A program made the position numbers and the translations under genes. From Moraxella oculi (GTDB lineage: Bacteria > Pseudomonadota > Gammaproteobacteria > Pseudomonadales > Moraxellaceae), in contig NZ_JAMBAQ010000002.1 of NCBI RefSeq assembly GCF_023336735.1, positions 124,001 to 188,000 of the forward strand: 64,000 bases of DNA, in the 5' to 3' direction. Below are positions 27,408-36,912 of the stretch, piece after piece. Every line of letters begins with the position of its first letter. Position 1 is the first letter of the stretch. Below the pieces are notes generated by a model. The model searched no databases. It saw only the letters and a program-made list of their open reading frames with translations, and had not been told where the DNA came from.

Positions 27408-27447
27408 CATACTTAATGGTGAAAATACACCATCGTCATTAAGTATG
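27408..27447. repeat. Inverted repeat in the cas1 upstream region
   Basis: CATACTTAATG (27408-27418) and its exact complement at 27437-27447, with ATGGTG/CACCAT nested between them. It lies 36-75 bp before the cas1 start and overlaps TATGCT/TATATT promoter-like sequence on the minus strand. It could be an operator or a leader hairpin of cas1-cas3. Confidence 0.55.
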
Positions 27448-27535
27448 TCATTTGCCTTTACTTATTGACTATTCTGTGATGGCAGGGTGTTTTTAACCAC
27501 TCATTTGGCGACTGTTTTTCTTTAACCAATCAAAA

Positions 27536-27565
27536 AAAATGCCACAAGATATTGCAGCATTTTTT
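27536..27565 (-). terminator. Possible terminator of the ICMT-like gene
   Basis: AAAATGC (27536-27542) pairs with GCATTTT (27557-27563) around a 14-base loop, with an A8 run on the left that reads as T on the minus strand. Confidence 0.5.
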
Positions 27566-27581
27566 AAAATCTAATCACATT

Positions 27582-28091
27582 TTAAAATAAGTGCTTCATC
27601 GCTGTCTCTTCTTGTCTGATGCGAATGAGGAGAAGTATGCCATAAATGGGCAGCCCAACCAATAACACCCACCACGCTTGACAAAGCAGTGCAATACCAA
27701 TCAGCTCTGGAATGATGTTTAAAAAGTAATTTGGGTGCTTAAAGGTGCGAAATAGCCATGAGCGATTGATTTCGTGATTGGGCAGAATATAAATTTTAAC
27801 TGTCCAAATTTCACCAAGCTGCTTGATGATGAGCCATAAAACCACCAGTGATGCACTCACCATCGCCACGCCAATCGCAGAGATGGTATTGAAAGTTGCA
27901 CCAATCATGATGGCACTGGCTAACGCAGAAAAATAATAAACAATGTGTGCGACAGCGAGCAACTTGGAGTGTTTTTCACCAATCTGTGTTGCACCTTTGG
28001 CAATGAGATTCTTTTCATTTTTGATGGAAATGCCCAAAAAATAAAGACGAATGGCAAAAAAAATCACAAAGAATGCCACAATGGTAGCCAT
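27582..28091 (-). CDS. Isoprenylcysteine carboxyl methyltransferase-like membrane protein
   Basis: 169 residues with four to five membrane helices. The C-terminal part shows L-F-R-T-F-K-H-P-N-Y-F-L-N-I-I-P-E-L, the phospholipid or ICMT-type methyltransferase pattern (R-x-x-R/K-H-P-N-Y), followed by L-L-x-x-R-I-R-Q-E-E. Bacterial members (YpbQ-like) are membrane methyltransferases of mostly unknown substrate. It stands alone, with a terminator-like hairpin behind it and the CRISPR locus downstream. Confidence 0.8.
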   Translation of the reverse strand: MATIVAFFVIFFAIRLYFLGISIKNEKNLIAKGATQIGEKHSKLLAVAHIVYYFSALASAIMIGATFNTISAIGVAMVSASLVVLWLIIKQLGEIWTVKIYILPNHEINRSWLFRTFKHPNYFLNIIPELIGIALLCQAWWVLLVGLPIYGILLLIRIRQEETAMKHLF

Positions 28092-28201
28092 GCTTTTTTT
28101 CCTATAAATAAAGATTACGATAAAAATGAAGTGCGTATTTTAGCAAATGAAATATTGTTATGCTTGAGTAATTTTTGAGTGTTGGTCATGAGATTGAAAA
28201 T

Positions 28202-29254
<1,053 letters not shown>

Positions 29255-29341
29255 TTATTTAGTCTGATGGGTGCATGAAATTGCTACCGCCACAGAACAT
29301 GATGATGGTTATATTACCAAATTATCAAGCTTTCAACAAAT

Positions 29342-29367
29342 AAAAAAGCCGACCTTTGCCGACTTTT
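29342..29367 (-). terminator. Terminator of the D,D-carboxypeptidase gene
   Basis: On the minus strand, AAGTCGGC (29365-29358) pairs with GTCGGCTT (29353-29346) through six Watson-Crick and two G-T pairs, followed by a T run. Confidence 0.6.
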
Positions 29368-29382
29368 ATTGATCATGATGGG

Positions 29383-30540
29383 TTAGAATAAATCAGACAG
29401 CCAATCAACAAAACTTTCCCAAAGGCGACTAAAAAAACCTGCCTGTTCAACATCAGCGGCAGCGACTATTGGCGTGCTGGCGACTTGCTTGCCATTAACC
29501 ATCACAAGCATCTGACCTATTTCTTGACCTTGCTTGATGGGGGCGGTGATGTCATCATTCAAACGAATGACGGTGCTTGGTGTGGTCTTCATGCCGTTAT
29601 CGTTTAACACTTTTAAATCATGTTTGATGATCGCATCAATCTTCTTGGTCTGACCGAATTTGACTGGTGCCTGTGCAACTACCTGACCTTTTGGTGCGAT
29701 GACAGTATTGGTAAAGTTACTGTAACCATAACTGAGCAATTCACGCATCTGATCGGCTCGCTCTTTCATGCCTTTAGCACCCATCACGATGGCAATGAGG
29801 CGCAGATTGTTACGGTTTGATGATGCGGCAAGCAGATAGCCTGCTTGTGAGGTATGCCCTGTTTTTAGACCATCAACCGTAGGGTCGGTGTAGAGTAGAG
29901 TGTTGCGATTTTGTTGGCGGATGTTGTTATATATGAATTCTTTTTCAGCGTAGATGGCGTAATACTGCTCGCTATTTTTGATGATGGCGCGTGCCAATAT
30001 TGCAAGATCTTTGGCACTTGATAAATGTCCTTCTGCTGGCATGCCTGTGGCATTTTTAAAAGTGGTATTTGTCATGCCAAGTTTTGCTGCTTCATCATTC
30101 ATGATGTTGGCAAAAGCGGATTCAGAGCCAGACACATGCTCAGCAAAAGCGATGGAAGCGTCATTACCAGACTGAACGATGATGCCACGCAAAATGTCAA
30201 TCGCACGCGCATTCTCACCAAGAGGCACATACATACATGACTGTGTGCTAGAGCCACGACACCACGCAGTCTCACTCATCTTGATCGGTGTGTCTTCACT
30301 CATCTCACCTGACAGCAGACGCTGTTCAAGAATGTAGCTGGTCATCATCTTGGTCAGTGAGGCAGGGGGTAGGGGTGTGTCGGCATTCTTTTGTGCCAAA
30401 ATCGTCCCTGTGTCATAATCCATTAAGATGTAGGCGGTGTTGTCCAATGTGGGTGCTGCTGGTGCGGCGTGGGCAACGAAACTGGTGGCTGATAGCGTCA
30501 GGCCTAAAGTCATTGCCAATAAAGAGCGTAGATTCATCAT
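29383..30540 (-). CDS. D-alanyl-D-alanine carboxypeptidase, PBP5/6 family
   Basis: About 385 residues, with a signal peptide ending near A-H-A-A-P. It trims the terminal D-Ala from peptidoglycan stem peptides in the periplasm. Active-site motifs: S-L-T-K (about 61-64), S-G-N, and K-T-G in G-L-K-T-G-H-T. The C-terminus ends in an amphipathic helix (F-F-S-R-L-W-E-S-F-V-D-W-L) that anchors such enzymes to the inner membrane. An in-frame GTG at 30549 is possible; ATG 30540 gives a normal signal peptide. dacA and dacC are equally plausible names, so I give none. Confidence 0.92.
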   Translation of the reverse strand: MMNLRSLLAMTLGLTLSATSFVAHAAPAAPTLDNTAYILMDYDTGTILAQKNADTPLPPASLTKMMTSYILEQRLLSGEMSEDTPIKMSETAWCRGSSTQSCMYVPLGENARAIDILRGIIVQSGNDASIAFAEHVSGSESAFANIMNDEAAKLGMTNTTFKNATGMPAEGHLSSAKDLAILARAIIKNSEQYYAIYAEKEFIYNNIRQQNRNTLLYTDPTVDGLKTGHTSQAGYLLAASSNRNNLRLIAIVMGAKGMKERADQMRELLSYGYSNFTNTVIAPKGQVVAQAPVKFGQTKKIDAIIKHDLKVLNDNGMKTTPSTVIRLNDDITAPIKQGQEIGQMLVMVNGKQVASTPIVAAADVEQAGFFSRLWESFVDWLSDLF

Positions 30541-30718
30541 AAATATCACAATAACGGCATCGGATTAAAAGTTTTGGATTATATCAAAGATTTTGCTTGC
30601 TTGAAATTGTTTTGGCGGATTTTACAGACATTTTTAACTCTGATACTAAAGCTTTTTTGTCAAATAAGGATAAGGCCAGTCAATCTATGGCAGGGCAATG
30701 GTGCTTGTGATGCTGGCA

Positions 30719-31165
30719 TTAAAATTCCACTTCGGTAAATTGTAAGCATATCTTGCGATTTTGAGCAGGAGGGTAGGTTGCTGTCCATGCACGAATATTG
30801 TGTAAAGCAGAGCGATAGCTTCGTTGGTTGTATAAAGTGCGTAGAGTATCATTGGGATTGGCAGCGGTGGGCATAAAAGAACGCAACTGTTGCTGATAGG
30901 CATGTGTGAACTGGACGCGCTGATGGTTATTAAGCATGGGTGGGCAGATTTCAGACAGCACTTGCACCAAAGCAAGTTCGTACTGAGAAACGGTCAGCTC
31001 GGTACTTGAAGCCTTATGAAACTTGCCTTGCATATTAATAAATCTGGGGTTGGCATGACTGATGCCGATGGAGCAGATGAACAAAAGTAATGTGGCAAGC
31101 AGCTTCCGATGCAATAATAACAGTGAGACTAGAGTTGAGTTTTTGTGGATTAATGGTTTGTTCAT
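30719..31165 (-). CDS. Hypothetical secreted protein
   Basis: About 148 residues, with a hydrophobic signal segment (about 15-35) ending near I-S-H-A-N-P, so probably periplasmic. The mature part has two Cys (S-E-I-C-P-P and K-I-C-L-Q-F) that could form a disulfide. I do not recognise a family. It stands alone between the carboxypeptidase gene and the ruvB promoter region. An in-frame ATG at 31186 would lengthen the N-terminus by seven residues. Confidence 0.6.
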   Translation of the reverse strand: MNKPLIHKNSTLVSLLLLHRKLLATLLLFICSIGISHANPRFINMQGKFHKASSTELTVSQYELALVQVLSEICPPMLNNHQRVQFTHAYQQQLRSFMPTAANPNDTLRTLYNQRSYRSALHNIRAWTATYPPAQNRKICLQFTEVEF

Positions 31166-31186
31166 ATTAAGAACACGCAAAATCAA

Positions 31187-31501
31187 AACTGTGTATATAA
31201 TAAATCTTTACAAATAAAAAGTCATACTAAAAGATGGGTCAATGTGTTGTTTTATTGTTGATTTTGGCGATGAGTCAGCAACATGAGCGTAAATGATGTA
31301 AGGTGAGTTTTTTGACAGTTGTTGATTAAGTAATTGAAATTCATCAAAAAATTAAGTAATCTTGAATGTTCTTCGTCTGTCTATATTTTGCAATGATTAA
31401 GATGATGGCAATAATTGATGATGATCGTCTTGTTTGGCTGGTGATGTGTTGTGTTGATGGATAAAGAAATAGGCGACAAATTGCTAAAATTTGATTATAA
31501 T
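31187..31501 (+). promoter_or_regulatory. Intergenic region with the ruvB promoter
   Basis: About 385 bp separate the divergent genes. The only clear signal is GCGACA (31473-31478), a 17-bp spacer, and TATAAT (31496-31501), about 70 bp before ruvB. I see no ruvA upstream and no SOS box that I would trust. The rest is AT-rich without recognisable features. Confidence 0.65.
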
Positions 31502-31572
31502 GATGACATTTTTTGTGCAGTGTTTGGTATCAAAATGCCTGTACATTCCGCCTAATCACTGATGAGCCATTC

Positions 31573-32559
31573 ATGAGTCATAATCGCCTAATTGATCCCA
31601 TTCCAAAAAAAGAAGATGCACTGGACCGTGCCATTCGCCCAGCGACTTTATCTGACTATATTGGTCAGCCCAAAGTGCGTGAACAAATGGAAGTGTTCAT
31701 CACAGCAGCCCGTCAGCGTAACGAAGCACTTGACCACACACTCATTTTTGGACCGCCGGGTCTGGGCAAGACGACTTTGGCGAACATCATTGCTCGTGAG
31801 ATGGGGGGTAACCTACGCTCTACCAGTGGCCCAGTGCTGGAAAGGGCAGGGGATTTGGCAGCGATGCTCACCAATTTAGAAGAGGGCGATGTGTTGTTCA
31901 TTGATGAGATCCATAGATTAAGCCCTGTCATCGAAGAGATCTTATACCCTGCGATGGAAGATTATCAGCTTGACATCATGATTGGTGAGGGACCTGCTGC
32001 ACGCTCCATCAAGCTGGATCTGCCGCCTTTTACTTTGGTGGCTGCGACGACCAGAGCTGGGCTGCTGACCGCACCTTTGCGTGATCGATTTGGTATTGTG
32101 CAGCGACTGGAATTTTATAGTGTTGTTGATTTGACCATCATTGTTGAGCGAGCTGCACGCTTGATGGGCATAGTCATGGATAAGGGTGGTGCGACAGAAG
32201 TGGCAAGGCGTTCTCGTGGCACGCCACGCATCGCCAACCGCCTATTGCGTCGTGTGCGAGATTATGCCGAGGTTAAAGGAGATGGTGTGGTTACCAAAGA
32301 CATGGCAAGCTTGGCACTTGATATGCTGTCTGTGGACAAGCAGGGACTGGATCATTTGGATCGGCGTTATCTTTTGATGCTGGCTCAAAGGTTTGATGGT
32401 CGCCCTGCAGGTGTTGAGGCAATCGCTGCTGCGATGGCGGAAGATCGTGGCACGCTTGAAGATGTCATTGAGCCTTATTTGATCCAACAAGGTTATATCC
32501 AGCGCACCCCAAAGGGACGCATTTTATTGGATAAAGCATTTGGGCTTGATTTGTCATGA
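31573..32559 (+). CDS. ruvB: Holliday junction branch migration ATPase RuvB
   Basis: 328 residues. RuvB hexamers pull DNA through Holliday junctions held by RuvA. Walker A is G-P-P-G-L-G-K-T-T, Walker [10 protein letters not shown], sensor I A-A-T-T-R-A-G, and the C-terminal winged helix begins at G-L-D-H-L-D-R-R-Y. The ATG at 31573 (M-S-H-N-R-L-I-D) gives the normal N-terminus; the in-frame upstream start at 31513 does not. ruvA is not next to it, so the operon is split. Confidence 0.96.
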   Translation: MSHNRLIDPIPKKEDALDRAIRPATLSDYIGQPKVREQMEVFITAARQRNEALDHTLIFGPPGLGKTTLANIIAREMGGNLRSTSGPVLERAGDLAAMLTNLEEGDVLFIDEIHRLSPVIEEILYPAMEDYQLDIMIGEGPAARSIKLDLPPFTLVAATTRAGLLTAPLRDRFGIVQRLEFYSVVDLTIIVERAARLMGIVMDKGGATEVARRSRGTPRIANRLLRRVRDYAEVKGDGVVTKDMASLALDMLSVDKQGLDHLDRRYLLMLAQRFDGRPAGVEAIAAAMAEDRGTLEDVIEPYLIQQGYIQRTPKGRILLDKAFGLDLS

Positions 32560-32702
32560 GCATGTCGGTTTTGGCGTGCTTGATTAGGACGGATTTGGCG
32601 GATGTTGAGCGTGGATAGTATTGATTGAGCGTTTTGGTTATTGATGATGTTAATCAGTGATGGAATGCTAACTATAACAACTAACTAAGATTGAGTGATG
32701 TG

Positions 32703-33944
32703 ATGATTCATCAAATGTGTCAAAAAGGATTGCTGGTGTTGATGGCTGGATTTGTCATGAGTGCATCAGCATCGGATATTGAGCAAGATTTGGACAATGG
32801 CTTGACAAAAATGCCCACGGCGGCAGATGTGGTGCATGACCAAGACTTGACAATCAAAACCATTGCAGAGGGCAAGGCGATGTTTGATGACTGTGCCTTG
32901 ATCACAGGTGATGCAGCTCGTCTGATCTGCTTTGATGCGATTGCAAAAGGCAGAATCCCAATCGCCTTGCATCAAAAGCAGCCAATTGCTTTAGGCGAGA
33001 CCATCAAAAGCATTAAGGGTAATCGCCAAGTGGTATTTGCCAATGACAATCCTAATACCAATGTCAATGATGTGCGATATAAAGCAGATGGTCTTGGGGC
33101 TAGGCGCAACATTGAACGCTACACGCCATTATCAATCAGCTATGATCTTGATCGCAATAGTGAGCAGGGCTTGTGGCGTGCTCGCCCCCACAACCCTGTG
33201 TACATTTTGCCCATGTACTTTCAAGATAAACCAAACCGCCACCCAAGTACGCCCACGCAAGCAGTCAAGGATTATACGACCAATCAGCAGCGCGCCTCTG
33301 AACTAAAATTCCAAGTATCTTTAAAGTCAAAAGTGATGGATGATGTGTTTGACACAAATGCCGATCTTTGGTTTGGCTATACGCATGTTGCCCATTGGCA
33401 GGTTTATAATGAGGATAACTCCCGCCCATTTCGGGCGCATGATTATGAGCCTGAAATGTTCTTAACACAGCCTGTCTTGGCTGACTTACCCTTGGGTGGT
33501 CGCCTAAGAATGCTCGGTGCTGGCGTGGTGCATCATTCTAATGGCGAAGACAATCCGCTGTCTCGCTCGTGGAATCGTGCGTACATGATGGCTGGCATGG
33601 AGTGGGGGAATCTGACGGTCATGCCAAGATTATGGATGAGAATCCTAAAAGAAGGCGACCGCTCAAAACCAAATGACAACCCAGACATACTTAACTATTA
33701 TGGCTATGGGGATGTTAAATTTCTATACCAACTGCAAAACAATAAAAAAATCTCAGGTTTGGTGCGCTATAATCCAAAAACAGGTAAGGGTGCCTTGCAT
33801 TTGGACTATGTGCATCCCTTGGGTAAAGGCATCAGTGGCTATGTGCAACTGTTCCAAGGTTATGGGCAGTCAATCATTGACTATAATCATGAAGCCACCT
33901 CTATTGGAGTGGGTGTGATGCTTAATGATTGGATGGGATTATAA
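32703..33944 (+). CDS. pldA: Outer membrane phospholipase A (OMPLA)
   Basis: About 413 residues with a signal peptide ending near S-A-S-A-S. It hydrolyses phospholipids in the outer membrane as a calcium-dependent dimer. The catalytic region V-V-H-H-S-N-G-x-x-N-P-L-S-R-S-W-N-R-A-Y carries the His-Ser pair and the Asn of the triad. The C-terminal 250 residues form the 12-strand barrel; the long N-terminal part before it (about 20-130) includes a Cys pair and is usual for Moraxellaceae and Neisseriaceae. A TTG at 32691 and a GTG at 32700 are alternative starts. comF follows closely. Confidence 0.9.
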   Translation: MIHQMCQKGLLVLMAGFVMSASASDIEQDLDNGLTKMPTAADVVHDQDLTIKTIAEGKAMFDDCALITGDAARLICFDAIAKGRIPIALHQKQPIALGETIKSIKGNRQVVFANDNPNTNVNDVRYKADGLGARRNIERYTPLSISYDLDRNSEQGLWRARPHNPVYILPMYFQDKPNRHPSTPTQAVKDYTTNQQRASELKFQVSLKSKVMDDVFDTNADLWFGYTHVAHWQVYNEDNSRPFRAHDYEPEMFLTQPVLADLPLGGRLRMLGAGVVHHSNGEDNPLSRSWNRAYMMAGMEWGNLTVMPRLWMRILKEGDRSKPNDNPDILNYYGYGDVKFLYQLQNNKKISGLVRYNPKTGKGALHLDYVHPLGKGISGYVQLFQGYGQSIIDYNHEATSIGVGVMLNDWMGL

Positions 33945-33948
33945 CAAC

Positions 33949-34710
33949 ATGTTTCATCACCGCAGGCGTATCAGTCTAGTGCGTCTGCCACCTTATGTTT
34001 TTGCAAGATGGATACAAAAAATTCATGGGCTGTGTGTGCTTTGTCGTGAGCCTAAGTCATTTAGGCAGGATTCATCAGTGCTGTGTGATGCGTGTCATGC
34101 GATCATGTCTTTAAGATTGCCACCCATCAACTTGCCAATTTTGCAGACAGCCAAACATTCAACGCAAACTCGCCACTTTCCTTTATATGCTGCCACTTTT
34201 TATCAATACCCTATCAATCAAGCTATGACGCACTTTAAGGATAAAGAGCATTTGCCATCACTCATGATACTAAGCCATGCCATTCATCAGTTGCCAAGAC
34301 CCATTGGTGCTGATGCCAGCAATACCGTTATTATTCCCATGCCCACCACCGACAAAAGACTGGTTAAGCGTGGTTTTGACCCTGTGATGGTGCTTGCTAA
34401 AATTTTGGCACATCATTGGCAGCTGCCTCTATGGCGAGGGCTTCATCGCATTGACGATGGTGAGCATCAACGCAAGCTTGACCGTAAAGAACGACGGGAT
34501 AACATGCGTGGTGCTTTTGCTTTAATTGACACACTTCCTGCCAAAAAGGTGATTTTATTTGATGATGTGGCAACCACAGGCGCAACCTTACAATCAGCAG
34601 CAGGTACCATCATTGAGCATGCGCCCAAATCGTCATTGTTGGCGGTATGTGTGGCACATGGGTCGCAGGAGTTTTCTTGGCTGGGTCATTTGAATGAGGG
34701 CGTCGCATGA
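33949..34710 (+). CDS. comF: ComF family phosphoribosyltransferase-like protein
   Basis: About 253 residues. It has an N-terminal zinc-finger pattern C-V-L-C and C-D-A-C (about 28-55) and a C-terminal PRTase fold with I-L-F-D-D-V-A-T-T-G-A-T-L. ComF proteins are needed for natural transformation after DNA has entered the cytoplasm. The ATG at 33925 overlaps the end of pldA; 33949 is preferred. It overlaps pilV by 4 bp, so a competence gene is coupled to a pilus gene cluster. Confidence 0.88.
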   Translation: MFHHRRRISLVRLPPYVFARWIQKIHGLCVLCREPKSFRQDSSVLCDACHAIMSLRLPPINLPILQTAKHSTQTRHFPLYAATFYQYPINQAMTHFKDKEHLPSLMILSHAIHQLPRPIGADASNTVIIPMPTTDKRLVKRGFDPVMVLAKILAHHWQLPLWRGLHRIDDGEHQRKLDRKERRDNMRGAFALIDTLPAKKVILFDDVATTGATLQSAAGTIIEHAPKSSLLAVCVAHGSQEFSWLGHLNEGVA

Positions 34711-35237
34711 GATTGGCATATCATCAGGGGTTTGGTTTGATTGAGTCGCTGGTGGCTTTATTATTGGTTTCTATGGCGGTTTTGGGTTTTTTGATGGTGC
34801 AGTTCAAGGCAATCCATGCCACCAAAGATGCTGCCATGCGTACGGTAGCGATTACTACGATGACGATTCAGGCGGAGGTGTTTAGAGATGTTGATGATGT
34901 TACCAGACGCAGTTATGCCAATATGTTTGGACGAATGAATCAATCAACAGGCACGAGCATGCAGATGCTTGATGAATATCGCCATGCCATCAATGGCATT
35001 CATACTGCGTGTGATCGGACTCAATGTCATGAGAATGAAGCGGCTTGGCATCGTGCCATCGCCAATGCTAAGCTGGCGGTTCAAGAAGGTGTTCGCTTAA
35101 ATGTTGTCTTTCATGATGGAACACACCGCCTTATTGCTGCATGGGGAGACACGCCAGCTACGCAAAGTGAAGACGGTTGCCTTTCTTTAAATGGTGTCAT
35201 CAATCAGGGTGCACGCTGCATGACGATGGTGTATTAG
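34707..35237 (+). CDS. pilV: Type IV pilus minor pilin PilV
   Basis: 176 residues. The class III signal Q-G-F-G-L-I-E-S-L-V-A-L-L-L near the N-terminus has the Gly before the cleavage site and Glu at +5, as PilD needs. The hydrophobic helix follows (about 10-35). Cys residues in C-D-R-T-Q-C-H and G-C-L to R-C-M are likely disulfides. Together with PilW, PilX and PilY1 it primes pilus assembly at the tip. It overlaps comF and abuts pilW. Confidence 0.9.
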   Translation: MRLAYHQGFGLIESLVALLLVSMAVLGFLMVQFKAIHATKDAAMRTVAITTMTIQAEVFRDVDDVTRRSYANMFGRMNQSTGTSMQMLDEYRHAINGIHTACDRTQCHENEAAWHRAIANAKLAVQEGVRLNVVFHDGTHRLIAAWGDTPATQSEDGCLSLNGVINQGARCMTMVY

Positions 35238-35242
35238 TGAGA

Positions 35243-36235
35243 ATGCCAAACTCATCAATAATTCGGCATTCGCATGGATTTGGCTTGATGGAAATGGTCA
35301 TGGCATTGCTTGTTGGTACATTGGTTGTATTGATGGCGATGCAGATATCTGTATTGAGTGTGCGTGGTGCATTAAGTCAAGAAAGAGTGGCTGATGATAT
35401 CAGTAGGCAGCTTTTTGCCACAGATGGACTGATGCCAAATCTGCGACTGGCTGGGCTTGGTATTGATGAGTCGGTGCTTTCTTATCCTGCACCAAAAGGC
35501 ATACTCATTCACAATCATCAGCTCCAAAGACAGAGTAACGGCGTCAATCTGTCTCATCAGCTAACCACCACCGCACGCATTAAAAACGGTCATACGGATT
35601 TGCCTTCTGATCAATTAACCATCATATATCGTGCACCCCAAGACATGCGTAACTGTGAAGGTGAGATGGTGCTTGGTCCTCGCCGTGCCAGACTCAAAAC
35701 AGGTGAGATGGGCTGGGTTGATGGGCAAGTAGTGATTGAGCGATATTTTGTACAACATACTGATGGTGTGATGAGTCTGCGGTGTGATGCGGCCAAATTC
35801 ATCACCGAAGACATCAGGCGTGATGCCACAAGAGATCGAAAGTTTTCGCAAGGCGGAGCTAGTTTTATCAATGCCATCATTGATGAACAAGCCAAACACA
35901 CAAAAAAATCTCATGTGATTTACGGTCTTGGCGGACGCAATGGTGGTCAGGTCATGGCTTATCATGTTGATGGCATGTGGGTAAGATTGGGTGTGAAAAC
36001 ACCTGATGGCATCAAACTGATGATGATTAGTGAGTATGATGCCAATTCATCACTACCCATCGTATCGCTTGATGTTGTGTGGCTGAGTCATTCGCCAATG
36101 ATTTTGCCTGCTGATGAATCTGATGCGAGAAGCTTTCAAGTGTTTGATCGTGTGGTTCATTTGACTCATCATGCAGGCAGCCATGACAGACGCTTGCATC
36201 AAATGAGTATTGATTTGCGTAATGCTTTATTGTGA
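35243..36235 (+). CDS. pilW: Type IV pilus minor pilin PilW
   Basis: 330 residues, a usual PilW length. The prepilin signal is H-G-F-G-L-M-E-M-V-M-A-L-L (about 10-22), with Glu at +5 after the Gly. A large globular part follows, with R-N-C-E-G and L-R-C-D as likely disulfide Cys. The start is ATG 35243, or GTG 35237 which overlaps the pilV stop; the in-frame ATG at 35177 lies inside pilV and is rejected. It is in the middle of the minor-pilin operon. Confidence 0.88.
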   Translation: MPNSSIIRHSHGFGLMEMVMALLVGTLVVLMAMQISVLSVRGALSQERVADDISRQLFATDGLMPNLRLAGLGIDESVLSYPAPKGILIHNHQLQRQSNGVNLSHQLTTTARIKNGHTDLPSDQLTIIYRAPQDMRNCEGEMVLGPRRARLKTGEMGWVDGQVVIERYFVQHTDGVMSLRCDAAKFITEDIRRDATRDRKFSQGGASFINAIIDEQAKHTKKSHVIYGLGGRNGGQVMAYHVDGMWVRLGVKTPDGIKLMMISEYDANSSLPIVSLDVVWLSHSPMILPADESDARSFQVFDRVVHLTHHAGSHDRRLHQMSIDLRNALL

Positions 36236-36255
36236 ATGAGTGATGGGTAGCTTAG

Positions 36256-36912
36256 ATGAATGTGCAGCGTGGTTATGTGTTGATGATGGTGATGTTGGTG
36301 ATTTTAATCATCACAAGCTTATCGGCACTTGCGATTCGTCAAAGCCTGACCGATGGACGGCTTGCATTTGTTACAGGTAAGATGAATGTGCTATTTGTCA
36401 TGGCGGATCGCCCACTTGTCCAGTTGAACCACCCATCTGTCCGTCAGTCGATTGTCGCCAATGATGGCATATTGCCCAAGTTGGTGCAGCATCATCAAAG
36501 GCTTATATATCAAGATGTGGCGGTTGATGAGGGTGTAAAGACCCAGCAGACCATCGGTGTGATGTGCTATGATTTGGCACAAGGATTTGCAAATTTTCAT
36601 CAAAGTAAACTGAAGCTGCCTCCATTGGGCGTTCGCTGTGCAGAAGATCAAGTATGGCTTTGGTGGGTGCTTGATGAACCGTTCTATTCGCATGATTTGT
36701 CATACATGCCATCTGGGGTGAGTGTCGATGATGTTTTGGGCGATGACATGGTGCAGGAGGTTGCTCCTTTGCATTTGACTGTCTATGCCTTGGCGGTTGT
36801 TGGTATGAATAAAGAACCATGTGATTTCCACCCTTTACAAATCAAGGCATGTTTGGAAGATGATGGCATTTCTCATCAAATGTTGGCTCAGGAGTATGAG
36901 TATGTCCATTGA
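36256..36912 (+). CDS. pilX: Type IV pilus minor pilin PilX
   Basis: 218 residues, beginning M-N-V-Q-R-G-Y-V-L-M-M-V-M-L. PilX-type minor pilins have a GspK-like N-terminal helix and lack the Glu at +5, as seen here (R-G-Y-V-L-M-M). The globular part has two Cys pairs (M-C-Y, V-R-C, P-C-D, A-C-L). It starts 20 bp after pilW and its end overlaps pilY1 by 11 bp. Confidence 0.85.
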   Translation: MNVQRGYVLMMVMLVILIITSLSALAIRQSLTDGRLAFVTGKMNVLFVMADRPLVQLNHPSVRQSIVANDGILPKLVQHHQRLIYQDVAVDEGVKTQQTIGVMCYDLAQGFANFHQSKLKLPPLGVRCAEDQVWLWWVLDEPFYSHDLSYMPSGVSVDDVLGDDMVQEVAPLHLTVYALAVVGMNKEPCDFHPLQIKACLEDDGISHQMLAQEYEYVH

